Source: Haloarcula sebkhae (GTDB lineage Archaea; Halobacteriota; Halobacteria; Halobacteriales; Haloarculaceae). Taken from it: 64,000 bases of DNA. Position 1 is the stretch's first letter, and every line of letters begins with the position of its first letter. The translations under genes were made by a program, and so were the position numbers. A model generated the notes under the pieces. That model was not told where the DNA came from. It made no database searches and was given only the letters and a program-made list of their open reading frames with translations. Positions 43,996 to 52,441 of the stretch are shown here, in pieces. The DNA lies in NCBI RefSeq assembly GCF_014647415.1, contig NZ_BMPD01000001.1:310001-374000 (forward strand), in the 5' to 3' direction.

Positions 43996-44127
43996 GCTTA
44001 AGAGTCCGAACGGCAAACTCCGGAGTAACTCGCTGGGCGACGGGCACCAGCGGGCACCTGCGTGTGCAGGTCGGGATGTGAGTCGCGAAACGCGACTTGA
44101 ACCACGCAACGCCCGTGGTGAATACAT
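43996..44127 (+). promoter_or_regulatory. Promoter and structured leader of rpl15e
   Basis: A TATA-like GCTTAAGA (43996-44003) would start the transcript near 44026, leaving a leader of about 100 nt. The leader can fold into CGCTGG ... CCAGCG (44031-44036/44047-44052), ACCTGC-GTGT-GCAGGT (44056-44071) and AGTCGCG-AAA-CGCGACT (44081-44097). Long structured leaders are unusual for haloarchaeal genes and common for autoregulated ribosomal proteins. Confidence 0.5.
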
Positions 44128-44718
44128 ATGGCACGAAGCGCATATTCGTACATTCGAGATGCCTGGAAGAACCCAGGTGACGGACAGCTCGCAGAACTAC
44201 AGTGGCAGCGCCAGCAGGAATGGCGCAACGAAGGGGCCGTCGAGCGCATCGAGCGCCCGACCCGCCTCGACAAGGCCCGATCGCAGGGCTACAAGGCGAA
44301 ACAGGGCGTTATTGTCGCCCGCGTCTCCGTCCGCAAGGGCAGCGCACGCAAGCGCCGCCACAAGGCCGGTCGCCGCTCCAAGCGCCAGGGTGTCACGCGC
44401 ATCACCCGCCGGAAGGACATCCAGCGTGTCGCCGAGGAACGCGCCTCCCGCACCTTCCCGAACCTGCGCGTGCTCAACAGCTACTCCGTCGGTCAGGACG
44501 GCCGACAGAAGTGGCACGAGATCATCCTCATCGACCCGAACCACCCGGCCATCCAGAACGACGATGACCTGTCGTGGATCTGTGCCGACGATCAGGCCGA
44601 CCGCGTCTTCCGCGGTCTGACCGGTGCCGGCCGCCGCAACCGCGGCCTCAGCGGCAAGGGCAAGGGCAGCGAGAAGACCCGCCCGTCGCTACGCAGCAAC
44701 CGCGGCAAGGGCAAGTAA
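44128..44718 (+). CDS. rpl15e: 50S ribosomal protein L15e
   Basis: The 196-residue protein is basic, unlike its neighbours, and starts MARSAYSYIRDAWKNPGDG, the L15e signature, followed by RPTRLDKARSQGYKAKQGVIVARVSVRKG and a Gly/Arg/Lys-rich tail (GAGRRNRGLSGKGKG). It is part of the archaeal/eukaryotic large subunit. Stand-alone gene with a structured leader; a T-run at 44745-44749 probably terminates it. Confidence 0.97.
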   Translation: MARSAYSYIRDAWKNPGDGQLAELQWQRQQEWRNEGAVERIERPTRLDKARSQGYKAKQGVIVARVSVRKGSARKRRHKAGRRSKRQGVTRITRRKDIQRVAEERASRTFPNLRVLNSYSVGQDGRQKWHEIILIDPNHPAIQNDDDLSWICADDQADRVFRGLTGAGRRNRGLSGKGKGSEKTRPSLRSNRGKGK

Positions 44719-44888
44719 CGCCGACGTAGCGGTTCTATCCAGTATTTTTGCGTCTTAGCGTTCATTCCGAAGAGCTGTGGGTCCAGCAGGACTGGCCACG
44801 TCACGGGTCGAGAACCGGGACAGCGCCGCCCGTTCGAGGTCGTCTCCCGGAGCAGAACGCTCTTGTCACAGTGGTGTCACCCGCCAGT

Positions 44889-45152
44889 ATGGATGCGGCA
44901 CGCCTCCACCACTTCTCGATGCTGCTCATCGGCCTCTCGCTGGGAATCAACGGGTTCGTCACGGTGCGGACCGGCGGCGGCAGCGATGTCGGTGGCGTTG
45001 CCATGGCGGCTGGCGGTGTCCTGATGGCAGGTGTGAGCGTCTACAGCCTCGTGACCGACGCGACGTCGGGCGTGGGACGACGGGTCGCGATGGTCACTGC
45101 GTTCGGCGCTGTGCTCGCGGTTTCCGGAACGGTACTCATGCTTTTCGCGTGA
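44889..45152 (+). CDS. Small three-helix membrane protein
   Basis: An 87-residue hydrophobic protein with helices MLLIGLSLGINGFVTVRT, GVAMAAGGVLMAGVSVYSLV and VAMVTAFGAVLAVSGTVLML. ATG 44889 starts just before helix 1. No family is recognised. It is convergent with brp (22-nt gap), which is not evidence of a link. Confidence 0.5.
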   Translation: MDAARLHHFSMLLIGLSLGINGFVTVRTGGGSDVGGVAMAAGGVLMAGVSVYSLVTDATSGVGRRVAMVTAFGAVLAVSGTVLMLFA

Positions 45153-45174
45153 CTTCGACGAAGTCGTTGGGAGG

Positions 45175-46206
45175 CTACACCCAGACGCCCTGTTCGCGGT
45201 CCATGATACTGACAACGACAACGTGGGGCAGCGTGACGACAGCGATGAACACCAGATACAGCGCGACCCACTCCGGCACGGACCCCGGTGGATTCGGAAC
45301 GAGGAAGTATAGCCCGCCGAGCAGGGCAAGCGAGGCGGCGGTCAGCGGGGCGGCGTCGCGGGCGAATCGAGCCAGTGCCGCCGCTGGGTCGCGGTTTGCG
45401 AGCGCGGCAGTGGCGTCGTCGTCGACCAGAAGGAGGCGGGCGACGTGGCGCAGCGAGTGCCACAGACAGAAGTACACCCCGATGGCGAGCACCGGCGGAA
45501 CGAGGGCGAAGTACGCGAGCAAGCCCAGCGTCTCACCGGCGTCAAGCAGCCACGGCCGGCGAGCGTCGGCACGGACGAATCCGACGGTCAGCGTCGCCAC
45601 GACGAGCACGCCGTATGCGATGGCAAGCGCAGTCCGAACGTCGGTCTGGAACGCCCAGCCGATAGCGGCCGCGGCGTCGGGCGCAAACAGCGAGACGAGA
45701 TCCGTCGCGACGCGGCGATACCACTCCGGGAACGCGAGCAACGGGACCAGCATCGGCAGGCCGCCCCGGACGAGGACGGTTCCGATTCGCTGGGGAAGTG
45801 ACTGGAGGTGGTCAGCGTCGGCCAGCGCACGCAACGCGTACAGGTCGCCCTGCCCCCAGTGGAACCACGTCACCGCGATGAACAGGACGAAGGCCGCGGC
45901 GGGTGCGAGGAACCAGGTGACGGCATAAGCCCCGCCAACGACGCCGTAGAGCGCGAACACACGGACGATAGCGCGCCAGTCCGGGTGCTCGCCACGAGTG
46001 CGTGCGACCGCGAGGTGGTCGACCGCGCCGTGGGGAAGGCCGAGCAGAACGGCACTGACAACCAGCGGAGCATACTGGAGCGCGGGCGGTATCGAGACCC
46101 CGGCGAGGAACGGAGCGACGACGGCAAGGCTGGCGATCCAGCCGGGAGCCAGGGCGACCCGGTAGCGAACCGACGGCTCGACGATAGTGCGGTGACTCAC
46201 TCCCAT
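45175..46206 (-). CDS. brp: Brp/Blh beta-carotene 15,15'-dioxygenase
   Basis: The 343-residue, about 8-helix membrane protein has the Brp/Blh conserved His motifs PHGAVDHLA, TWFHWGQGD and LWHSLRH, which bind the catalytic iron. It cleaves beta-carotene to two retinal molecules, the chromophore of bacteriorhodopsin-like proteins. Its start overlaps crtY by 10 nt, and it is the last gene of crtB-crtY-brp. No opsin is in this window. Confidence 0.9.
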   Translation of the reverse strand: MGVSHRTIVEPSVRYRVALAPGWIASLAVVAPFLAGVSIPPALQYAPLVVSAVLLGLPHGAVDHLAVARTRGEHPDWRAIVRVFALYGVVGGAYAVTWFLAPAAAFVLFIAVTWFHWGQGDLYALRALADADHLQSLPQRIGTVLVRGGLPMLVPLLAFPEWYRRVATDLVSLFAPDAAAAIGWAFQTDVRTALAIAYGVLVVATLTVGFVRADARRPWLLDAGETLGLLAYFALVPPVLAIGVYFCLWHSLRHVARLLLVDDDATAALANRDPAAALARFARDAAPLTAASLALLGGLYFLVPNPPGSVPEWVALYLVFIAVVTLPHVVVVSIMDREQGVWV

Positions 46207-46922
46207 CTGTCCATAAGCCAGACGTAGAGTACGACCCCCTGCACGACGAACAGCGTCGTCAGCAGGAAGAAGACCGCCTCTTCAATCGGCAGGTCGAGCA
46301 GGGGAACCGTGTACCCGGTCGTGTACTGTTTCGAGAGGGTCCAGACGCCGAGTCGGATGGCAACGCTGTCGATACCACAGAGATAGGCCGTTGGAACCAG
46401 TGTCGCAACGCTCACAGCCCGCCACTCGCCGACGAGGAAATGCCACCCGAACAGCCACTGAATAGCGAGAATCGGCCCGCTCCAGACCAGCAGGGACCCG
46501 AGATACAGCCCAGAGTCAGAGCGTAGGAGTGCGAGGCCGGACAGAACGACGGCGAGCGCAGCGGCGAGCCCGACGAGTCGCGTTCGTACTGGCGTGGTCA
46601 GCGGACGCTCCGTGTCCACCCGAAACCGGGCTACCCACAGCCCGATCATCGCGGTCTGCAGGATAAAAAAGAGGTACTCGCCGAGGGGAATCGACCAGAA
46701 CCGTGCCAGCACGGTGCCGTCGCCGTACCACCAGACGCCGCGTCGGATGAGCGCGCCGTCCCACGGCGTCGTGTAGACGAGGGCCAGTCCTGCGAGTATT
46801 GCTGTCCCTGTGAGTACGTCCCGTCGGCTCCCGAGGCGATAGGTGGCTGTCAGTGCCAATCCGGCCACGACCGGCACCACGAACAGGGCGTGGAACTGGA
46901 GATACGTGAGCGTGGGCAACAT
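46197..46922 (-). CDS. crtY: Lycopene beta-cyclase (CrtY, archaeal membrane type)
   Basis: A 241-residue protein with seven helices and the lycopene cyclase domain motifs seen in archaeal CrtY and CarRA: YTTPWD near residue 50, IPLGEYLFFILQT, and PIEEAVFFLLT near the end. It turns lycopene into beta-carotene in the membrane. Both halves of the two-domain (CrtYc/CrtYd-like) protein are present. It lies 48 nt after crtB and overlaps brp by 10 nt. Confidence 0.88.
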   Translation of the reverse strand: MLPTLTYLQFHALFVVPVVAGLALTATYRLGSRRDVLTGTAILAGLALVYTTPWDGALIRRGVWWYGDGTVLARFWSIPLGEYLFFILQTAMIGLWVARFRVDTERPLTTPVRTRLVGLAAALAVVLSGLALLRSDSGLYLGSLLVWSGPILAIQWLFGWHFLVGEWRAVSVATLVPTAYLCGIDSVAIRLGVWTLSKQYTTGYTVPLLDLPIEEAVFFLLTTLFVVQGVVLYVWLMDRWE

Positions 46923-46970
46923 TAGTTCAGGTACAACAGGGAGTCAAAAACGATGCCCGGTGCGTGCCTG

Positions 46971-47942
46971 TCATCCACGCCACGTGGGCTGCCCGTGGCT
47001 GTGAGTGTCCGTTGGCGTCTCGCCGGGGCCACGCTCAGAGACAGCGCTCACGGTGTAAAACGTCGCTTCGGGGTCGCCGTTGCGCCGCCAGTGCCACCAC
47101 GTGCGGGCGAGGAGCCACAGCCGGCGGCGACGAGTGAGGTCCGGCGTCTCGGTCAACACGTCGTAGCCGCGGTCGCGGATGAGCCGGTGGTGGTCAGCGT
47201 ACAGGACCGCAGCCAGCAGCACGCCGAACTGGCAGTCCTCCGGGAGGTATCGGATACCGGCGACGCCCTCGCGGTACAGTTCATCGGTCCGGGCCAGTTC
47301 CTCCTGCATCACGGCGCGGAAGGCGTCGTCGACCTCGGCGTCAGCCAGTTGCTCCTCGGTGACGCCGTGACGGTCAAGCGTCTCCTGTGGGAGGTACACC
47401 CGGCCGTAGTCGTGGATGTCCTCGCGGACGTCCCGCAGGAAGTTCGAGAGCTGGAACGCTTCGGCCAGTGCCGTCGCGTGGGGCAGGGCCTCCTCTTTCT
47501 GTGGCGGGTCCATTACCTCCGTCATCATGTGGCCGACGGCGACGGCGGAGCCGCCCATGTACTCACGGAGGTCCTCGAACGTCTCGTAGCGGGCCTGTGC
47601 GATGTCCATCTCCATCGCGTCGATGAAGACGTTAATCGTCTCCTCGGAGATGTCGTGACGCTCGGCCAGGTCCTGAAACGCCGCCATGACCGCCTCGTGG
47701 TCGGTTTCTTCCGGGTCGATGTTCCCGAGTGCGGCCTCGCGAATCACCTCCAGTTGCTCGTGCTGGACAGTCGGCGGCGGCCCGTCCGTCTGGTCGACGA
47801 CCTCGTCCGCAACCCGGAAGAACGCGTACATGACGTACGTCGGGTGGCGGATACGCTCCGGAAGCAGACGCGTCGCGAGGTGGAACGTCCGTCCGGTTTC
47901 CTGCTGTATCGATTTGCTGGTTTGGATGTTATCGGAGTGCAT
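46971..47942 (-). CDS. crtB: Phytoene synthase
   Basis: The 323-residue protein has the squalene/phytoene synthase Asp-rich motifs ADEVVDQ (near residue 60) and LRDVREDIHDYGRVYLP (near 170), which bind Mg and two geranylgeranyl diphosphates. It commits isoprenoids to C40 carotenoids. It is the first gene of crtB-crtY-brp. Upstream, at 48135-48149, is a 15-bp match to the Bat upstream activating sequence, and a TATA at 48103-48110, so induction by the adjacent Bat protein is likely. Confidence 0.92.
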   Translation of the reverse strand: MHSDNIQTSKSIQQETGRTFHLATRLLPERIRHPTYVMYAFFRVADEVVDQTDGPPPTVQHEQLEVIREAALGNIDPEETDHEAVMAAFQDLAERHDISEETINVFIDAMEMDIAQARYETFEDLREYMGGSAVAVGHMMTEVMDPPQKEEALPHATALAEAFQLSNFLRDVREDIHDYGRVYLPQETLDRHGVTEEQLADAEVDDAFRAVMQEELARTDELYREGVAGIRYLPEDCQFGVLLAAVLYADHHRLIRDRGYDVLTETPDLTRRRRLWLLARTWWHWRRNGDPEATFYTVSAVSERGPGETPTDTHSHGQPTWRG

Positions 47943-48102
47943 TGAAAGCTATCGGGCAGTCATTGGCGGACGATGCGTCGCGCGCTTGTCGGTAGGCTGT
48001 GCGTAATGGTCCGGTCGGCCCGTGGTTGCACCGCTATCACGGGGCGGCGTGTCCTGTCCGTTCGCTGACGACAGATAGGACACTGGTTCGGTATCACTAC
48101 AT

Positions 48103-48149
48103 GTATATACGGTTGTTATCGGGATAAGCGGACTACCAAACTGCTTCGG
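48103..48149 (-). promoter_or_regulatory. TATA and Bat-type UAS upstream of crtB
   Basis: GTATATAC (48103-48110) is a TATA candidate for crtB. ACCAAACTGCTTCGG (48135-48149) fits the Halobacterium Bat UAS consensus as I recall it (ACC-nn-ACT-nn-TT-n-GG) at all fixed positions; the consensus also has preferred bases c and ag that differ here. Its centre is 36 nt upstream of the TATA centre. It would leave a leader of about 135 nt. Confidence 0.5.
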
Positions 48150-48197
48150 GGATCGCGCAAGGAATCCGCCGTCAGGAGAGGAGTTCAGAGGCACGGG

Positions 48198-49778
48198 TTA
48201 CCAGTTTTCGAACACTTCTTCCAGTAGCTTTCGCTCACCGGCACGGAGGTGCTGGTGGAACGTCGACGGGCAGATGTCCATCGACTCGGCCAGTTGCTCG
48301 CCGGACACGTCGCGTGGCCAGTCGAAGAAGCCGCCGAGAAACCCTTTCCGGAGCGCCGTTAGCTGGCGGTTGGTCAACCGCTCCTCGACGTTTGCGACAA
48401 ACGCCTGCCGGGAGGCTGGCGGTTCGTCCCGTTCCCGTACGGAGAGCAGTTCTGTCTCCGGATACTGGTTGCGGACCTGCTCGACCACGCTTCGGGTCTC
48501 CATCGACGCCGGGAGCGTGACGGTGACTGTTGCCTTCCCCGGTTCGACCAGAATGTCGCCCGTCTGGGCTCCGCGGTCGGCGACGACCGAGACGATCGGT
48601 GGGTCCGAGACGGTAAACTCGAACAGCGCCGACGAGTCCGCCGTCGAGACGTGTGAGACGCCAGACACCTGCGGGTGGTCGGCGGCGACGGCACAGACTG
48701 CCGAGGGGTCGTCCGTCTCGACGAGGAAGAACATCACCGTTTCCTCACCGTCAGGGACGCTCCCACCGTACTCCATCGAGCAGCCGAGTTCGCTCGCTAC
48801 GTCGATGTAGAAAACCCCTGAGTCAGTGACCTGCAGTTCGAGTTCGGTGACGTTGTCGGCGGTCAGCAGCCGGCTGGTCTCGCGGGCGTCGATAGCCGCC
48901 GCGGTCGCCCGGCCGATGGTCCCCAGCACGGCCTGTTCGCGGGGGTCGAACACGTCGTCGCTGTCGGCGTAGACGGTGAGCACGCCGTACAGCGACTCGC
49001 CGGAGACGAGCGGGACTGCCGCGACCGACGCGACATCGGAGTCGGCGAGTCGGCTGTGTTGCTCGTCGATATCGCCGGTCACGACCTGCATCTCCTCGGT
49101 TCGGGCCGCCTCCGAAACCGGATCGTCAGCGTCCAGCGGGATGGATAGCGTCGTCGGGTAGTCCGCGGAGAGCGCTGTCGACGACAGCGTCTCGTCGCGC
49201 AGATCGAGTTCGGACACCCAGGCGAACTGGTAGGAGTCGACTTCGGCCAGCCGGTCACAGACGGTCTGCTGGATGGCCTCGCGCGAGTCGACGGTCAGTA
49301 CGTCACCCATCACCGCTTTCAGGAGGCCGTCGACCCGATCGACGAGTTGTTTCAAGTTCTGGCGTTCGGCTTTGAGCTCCTCGCTCCGTCGCTCGGCCGC
49401 CAGTTCGGCGAGCTTCCGCTGGGTGATGTCGATGTGTGCAACGACCGCACTCCCGGCCTCGTCGTCGGGCAGCGGTGCGACCCGCATCAGAAACCACTGC
49501 TTTTCCTCCGGAGAGTGACACGGGTACTCCATCGTGAACAGTTCTTGCTCACCGTCGATGACCGACTCGATGCCGCCGAGCGCCTGCCCGGCGTACTCGT
49601 CTGCATCGACATCAGTCGTCGCGAAGTAGTTCGTCCCCTCCATCTCCCCGTCCTCGTCGCCCGCGAACTCCCGCCAGGCGCGGTTGGTGAACAGGATTGT
49701 CCCCTCGTCGTCGAGGACAGCGATATTGATGGGTAGCGTGTCCAACGTCGAGTGAGCGAGTGTCTCTGGTGGCTTCAT
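48198..49778 (-). CDS. bat: Bat-type PAS-GAF-HTH_10 bacterio-opsin activator
   Basis: The 526-residue regulator has an N-terminal PAS domain (INIAVLDDEGTILFTNRAW), a GAF domain (SREAIQQTVCDRLAEVDSYQFAWV ... SLYGVLTVYADSDD), the bacterio-opsin activator linker domain and a C-terminal HTH_10 (LTNRQLTALRKGFLGGFFDWPR ... LAESMDICPSTFHQHLRAGE). In Halobacterium, Bat senses redox or oxygen and activates bop, brp and crtB1. Here it sits directly upstream of crtB-crtY-brp with a UAS-like site between, so the same regulon is likely. Confidence 0.88.
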   Translation of the reverse strand: MKPPETLAHSTLDTLPINIAVLDDEGTILFTNRAWREFAGDEDGEMEGTNYFATTDVDADEYAGQALGGIESVIDGEQELFTMEYPCHSPEEKQWFLMRVAPLPDDEAGSAVVAHIDITQRKLAELAAERRSEELKAERQNLKQLVDRVDGLLKAVMGDVLTVDSREAIQQTVCDRLAEVDSYQFAWVSELDLRDETLSSTALSADYPTTLSIPLDADDPVSEAARTEEMQVVTGDIDEQHSRLADSDVASVAAVPLVSGESLYGVLTVYADSDDVFDPREQAVLGTIGRATAAAIDARETSRLLTADNVTELELQVTDSGVFYIDVASELGCSMEYGGSVPDGEETVMFFLVETDDPSAVCAVAADHPQVSGVSHVSTADSSALFEFTVSDPPIVSVVADRGAQTGDILVEPGKATVTVTLPASMETRSVVEQVRNQYPETELLSVRERDEPPASRQAFVANVEERLTNRQLTALRKGFLGGFFDWPRDVSGEQLAESMDICPSTFHQHLRAGERKLLEEVFENW

Positions 49779-49906
49779 TCAGTGTCCCTGGCTCCGAATA
49801 GCCGATACCCTGTGTAATGGCGGCGGGTGAATAAACGTGTGGCCCGGAACGGGGAACTGTTGCCCGTGCGGAAAACTCTAAGCGCTGTCAGTCGCAACTG
49901 GTTCGT

Positions 49907-50191
49907 ATGTTCGGGTCCCGGAGCTCCCGGGCGGAGTCGGTCACCTGTATCGCGTGTGGAGAGTCCGTCTCGCGGTCCGAGGCTCGCGAGTACGACAAAC
50001 ACGGCGATCGGTGGGACCGCCGGAACAAGACGTTCGAACACCTCTGTAAGGCCTGTTTTGCCGACCTGTGCCAGCAGCCACGGGACGGCCTCGAAACGAC
50101 GCTCGATGCCGCCGGAGCCGGCGAGGCCGATCAGGAGACGTTCCTGAAACGGTTCCGAGAACTCTCCGAGGGCGACGCGCACAGGGAATGA
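49907..50191 (+). CDS. Small zinc-binding protein, haloarchaeal (likely DUF7562)
   Basis: A 94-residue protein with CIACGESV and a second pair CKACFADLC, a four-to-five Cys zinc-ribbon-like site, and a helical acidic tail. I recall it as DUF7562-like but have not verified this. Function unknown. It lies 66 nt before the RNase R-like gene in the same direction. Confidence 0.6.
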   Translation: MFGSRSSRAESVTCIACGESVSRSEAREYDKHGDRWDRRNKTFEHLCKACFADLCQQPRDGLETTLDAAGAGEADQETFLKRFRELSEGDAHRE

Positions 50192-50257
50192 GACACGGAA
50201 GTCACGGCCCAGTCCCACCCCGACAGCCCTAACTACGCCCTGTTCGTACCGGGTGAC

Positions 50258-51631
50258 ATGACTACGGAGGACGCGCAGGCGGCTGCCGGGACCGCCGAGG
50301 GGCAAGGCCCCGTCAAGATCGACCCGGAAATGGCACGCCATCTGGAGAACAAGCGCGAGGAACTGTTCGAGAAGTTCGGCATCCCCGACGAGTTCCCACC
50401 GGAGGTACTGGAAGAGGCTAAGGAGCGCACACAGGACGTGCAGGCCGAAATCGAGGACGAGGTCGACGAGCGCGAAGACCTCCGGGAGATGACGACCTGG
50501 ACGACCGACCCTATCGACGCGCAGGACTTCGACGACGCCATCTCCATCGAGGAGCGCGAGGACGAGGTCGTCCTCTGGGTCCACATCGCCGACGTGACCC
50601 ACTACGTCAACCCCGACACGAAGATGTGGGAGCAGGCCGTCGAGCGGGGGAACACCGTCTACCTTCCGGCGTACACCGTCCACATGCTGCCGCCCGTCCT
50701 CGCCGAAACCGTCTGTTCGCTGGTCCCCAACGAGGACCGTCTGGCTCACACCGTCGAGATGCACCTCGACAAGGAGAACCTCGGCTACGAGGAGATCAAC
50801 ATCTACAAGTCCGTCATCCGCTCGGACGCGCGGCTGACCTACACCGAGGCCGAGCGCCTGCTGGACGAGCCGGAGACAGCGGAGGACGTGCTGGAAGACC
50901 AGAGCGTCGACCTCGCGGAGAAGACCGAGCGCGTCTGGGAACTGGCCGACCGGATGCACGAGCAGCGCAAGGAAGAGGGCTCGCTCGTCCTCAACCCCGC
51001 CCGCGACCGCGCCCACACCATCATCGAGGAGTGCATGCTGAAGGCCAACAAGGCCGTCACGCACGAGCTGATGTGGAACCGCGGCGTTGAGGCGATGTAC
51101 CGCGTCCACCCGCAGCCAAGCCCCGACGAGTGGGACGAGGCGTTGGTCGAGATTCAGGAACTCGACGGGGTCTCCATCCCCGGCGACGCCTGGGACGACC
51201 CGCGGAAGGCCGTCAACGCCACGCTCGAACAGGCCCCCGGTCGCCAGCTCGACAAGATCCAGTGGGCAGTGATGAAGGTGATGCCCCGCGCGAAGTACAT
51301 GAACGACCCCTTCGGCGGCCACCACGCCCTGAACTTCGAGATCTACGGTCACTTCACCTCGCCGATTCGCCGCCTCTCGGACCTCATCAACCACTGGATC
51401 GTCTACAGTAACGACGTACCCGAGGACCTCATCGCACTGTGTGACCGCGCCAGCGACCGCCAGAAAGACGCCGAGCAGTGCGAGCGCGAGTACAAGAACT
51501 TCCTGCAGGAGATCGGGCTCGATCCGTCGGCAGTCAACAACCGTGGCATCGAGGTCGTCGAAAATCCTGATGACGATGATGAGGATGAAGACGCTGAAGC
51601 CGATGCCGCCGACGCAGCGGTCGAGGAGTAA
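50258..51631 (+). CDS. rnr: RNase R-like exoribonuclease (RNB family)
   Basis: The 457-residue protein is an RNB (RNase II/R) catalytic domain: DPIDAQDFDDAISIE (Asp metal site), VHIADVTHYV, AHTIIEECMLKANKAV, and FTSPIRRLSDLINHW. The usual S1 and cold-shock domains are absent, as in other archaeal RNase R proteins, giving about 460 rather than 800 residues. The C-terminus ends in an acidic tail. It degrades RNA 3' to 5' and is a haloarchaeal alternative to the exosome. Confidence 0.88.
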   Translation: MTTEDAQAAAGTAEGQGPVKIDPEMARHLENKREELFEKFGIPDEFPPEVLEEAKERTQDVQAEIEDEVDEREDLREMTTWTTDPIDAQDFDDAISIEEREDEVVLWVHIADVTHYVNPDTKMWEQAVERGNTVYLPAYTVHMLPPVLAETVCSLVPNEDRLAHTVEMHLDKENLGYEEINIYKSVIRSDARLTYTEAERLLDEPETAEDVLEDQSVDLAEKTERVWELADRMHEQRKEEGSLVLNPARDRAHTIIEECMLKANKAVTHELMWNRGVEAMYRVHPQPSPDEWDEALVEIQELDGVSIPGDAWDDPRKAVNATLEQAPGRQLDKIQWAVMKVMPRAKYMNDPFGGHHALNFEIYGHFTSPIRRLSDLINHWIVYSNDVPEDLIALCDRASDRQKDAEQCEREYKNFLQEIGLDPSAVNNRGIEVVENPDDDDEDEDAEADAADAAVEE

Positions 51632-51700
51632 CGCTGGCAGGCTCGGGTAGCGGACTCGCCAACAGCAAGACCTTTTCACAGTCGGTGCGGCACTGCCCGT

Positions 51701-52441
51701 ATGTGCCCTCCAGCACCCGCAATCGTCACCGAGGGATTGACGAAGCGCTACAGCGGCGTCTCGGCAATAGAATCCCTCGACCTGACGGTTCCTCGCGGGA
51801 GTGTTTTCGGTTTTCTCGGCCCCAACGGTGCGGGCAAAACCTCGACGATTCGCATCCTGACGACGTTGACGAACCCGACGAGCGGCACCGCACGGGTGGC
51901 GGGCGAGTCGGTCGCCGACCGCGCCGCGGTGGTCGAGCACATCGGCTTCCTGCCCGAAGAACCACCGCTGTACGATGAACTCACCGGCCGCGAGCAGCTG
52001 GAATACGTCGCCGGCCTGCGCGGGCACGAGGACTGGGACCGCGTGGAGTCGCTCCTCGACCGGTTCGACCTCGATACGGACGCCGACCGGCGCGTCGAGA
52101 CGTACTCGAAGGGGATGAAACAGAAGCTCGGTCTCGTTCAGGCGCTGTTGCACGACCCCGACGTGCTGTTTCTGGACGAACCGACCTCGGGACTGGACCC
52201 GCGGGCGGCTCGGACGGTCCGTGATACCATCAGCGAGGTCGCGGCCGCTGACACGACGGTCTTTCTCTCGACGCACATCCTGCCCGTCGTCGAGGAGTTG
52301 GCCGACACCGTTGGTGTCCTGTACGACGGCGACCTCGTGGCGGAGGGGTCTCCCGAGGAACTGACCGATGGTGTCGAATCCGGGAGCACGCTCGAAGACG
52401 TGTTCCTCGACGTGACCAGCGAGCACCCGGGAGAGCGATGA
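51701..52441 (+). CDS. ABC transporter ATP-binding protein
   Basis: A 246-residue ATPase with Walker A GPNGAGKTST, signature YSKGMKQKLG, Walker B VLFLDEPTSGLDP and H-loop LSTHILP; it starts AIVTEGLTKRYSG. It overlaps the permease by 4 nt (ATGA) and powers it. The substrate is unknown; the CcmA/Nod-I-like form is used for exporters. Confidence 0.88.
   Translation: MCPPAPAIVTEGLTKRYSGVSAIESLDLTVPRGSVFGFLGPNGAGKTSTIRILTTLTNPTSGTARVAGESVADRAAVVEHIGFLPEEPPLYDELTGREQLEYVAGLRGHEDWDRVESLLDRFDLDTDADRRVETYSKGMKQKLGLVQALLHDPDVLFLDEPTSGLDPRAARTVRDTISEVAAADTTVFLSTHILPVVEELADTVGVLYDGDLVAEGSPEELTDGVESGSTLEDVFLDVTSEHPGER

Noticed and set aside
46953-47945. 330-codon plus-strand frame
   Set aside because: Antisense of crtB, which has both Asp-rich motifs.
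49775-52426. 883-codon minus-strand open frame
   Set aside because: It covers three clear plus-strand genes (zinc protein, RNase R-like, ABC ATPase); Val/Leu/His-rich shadow translation.
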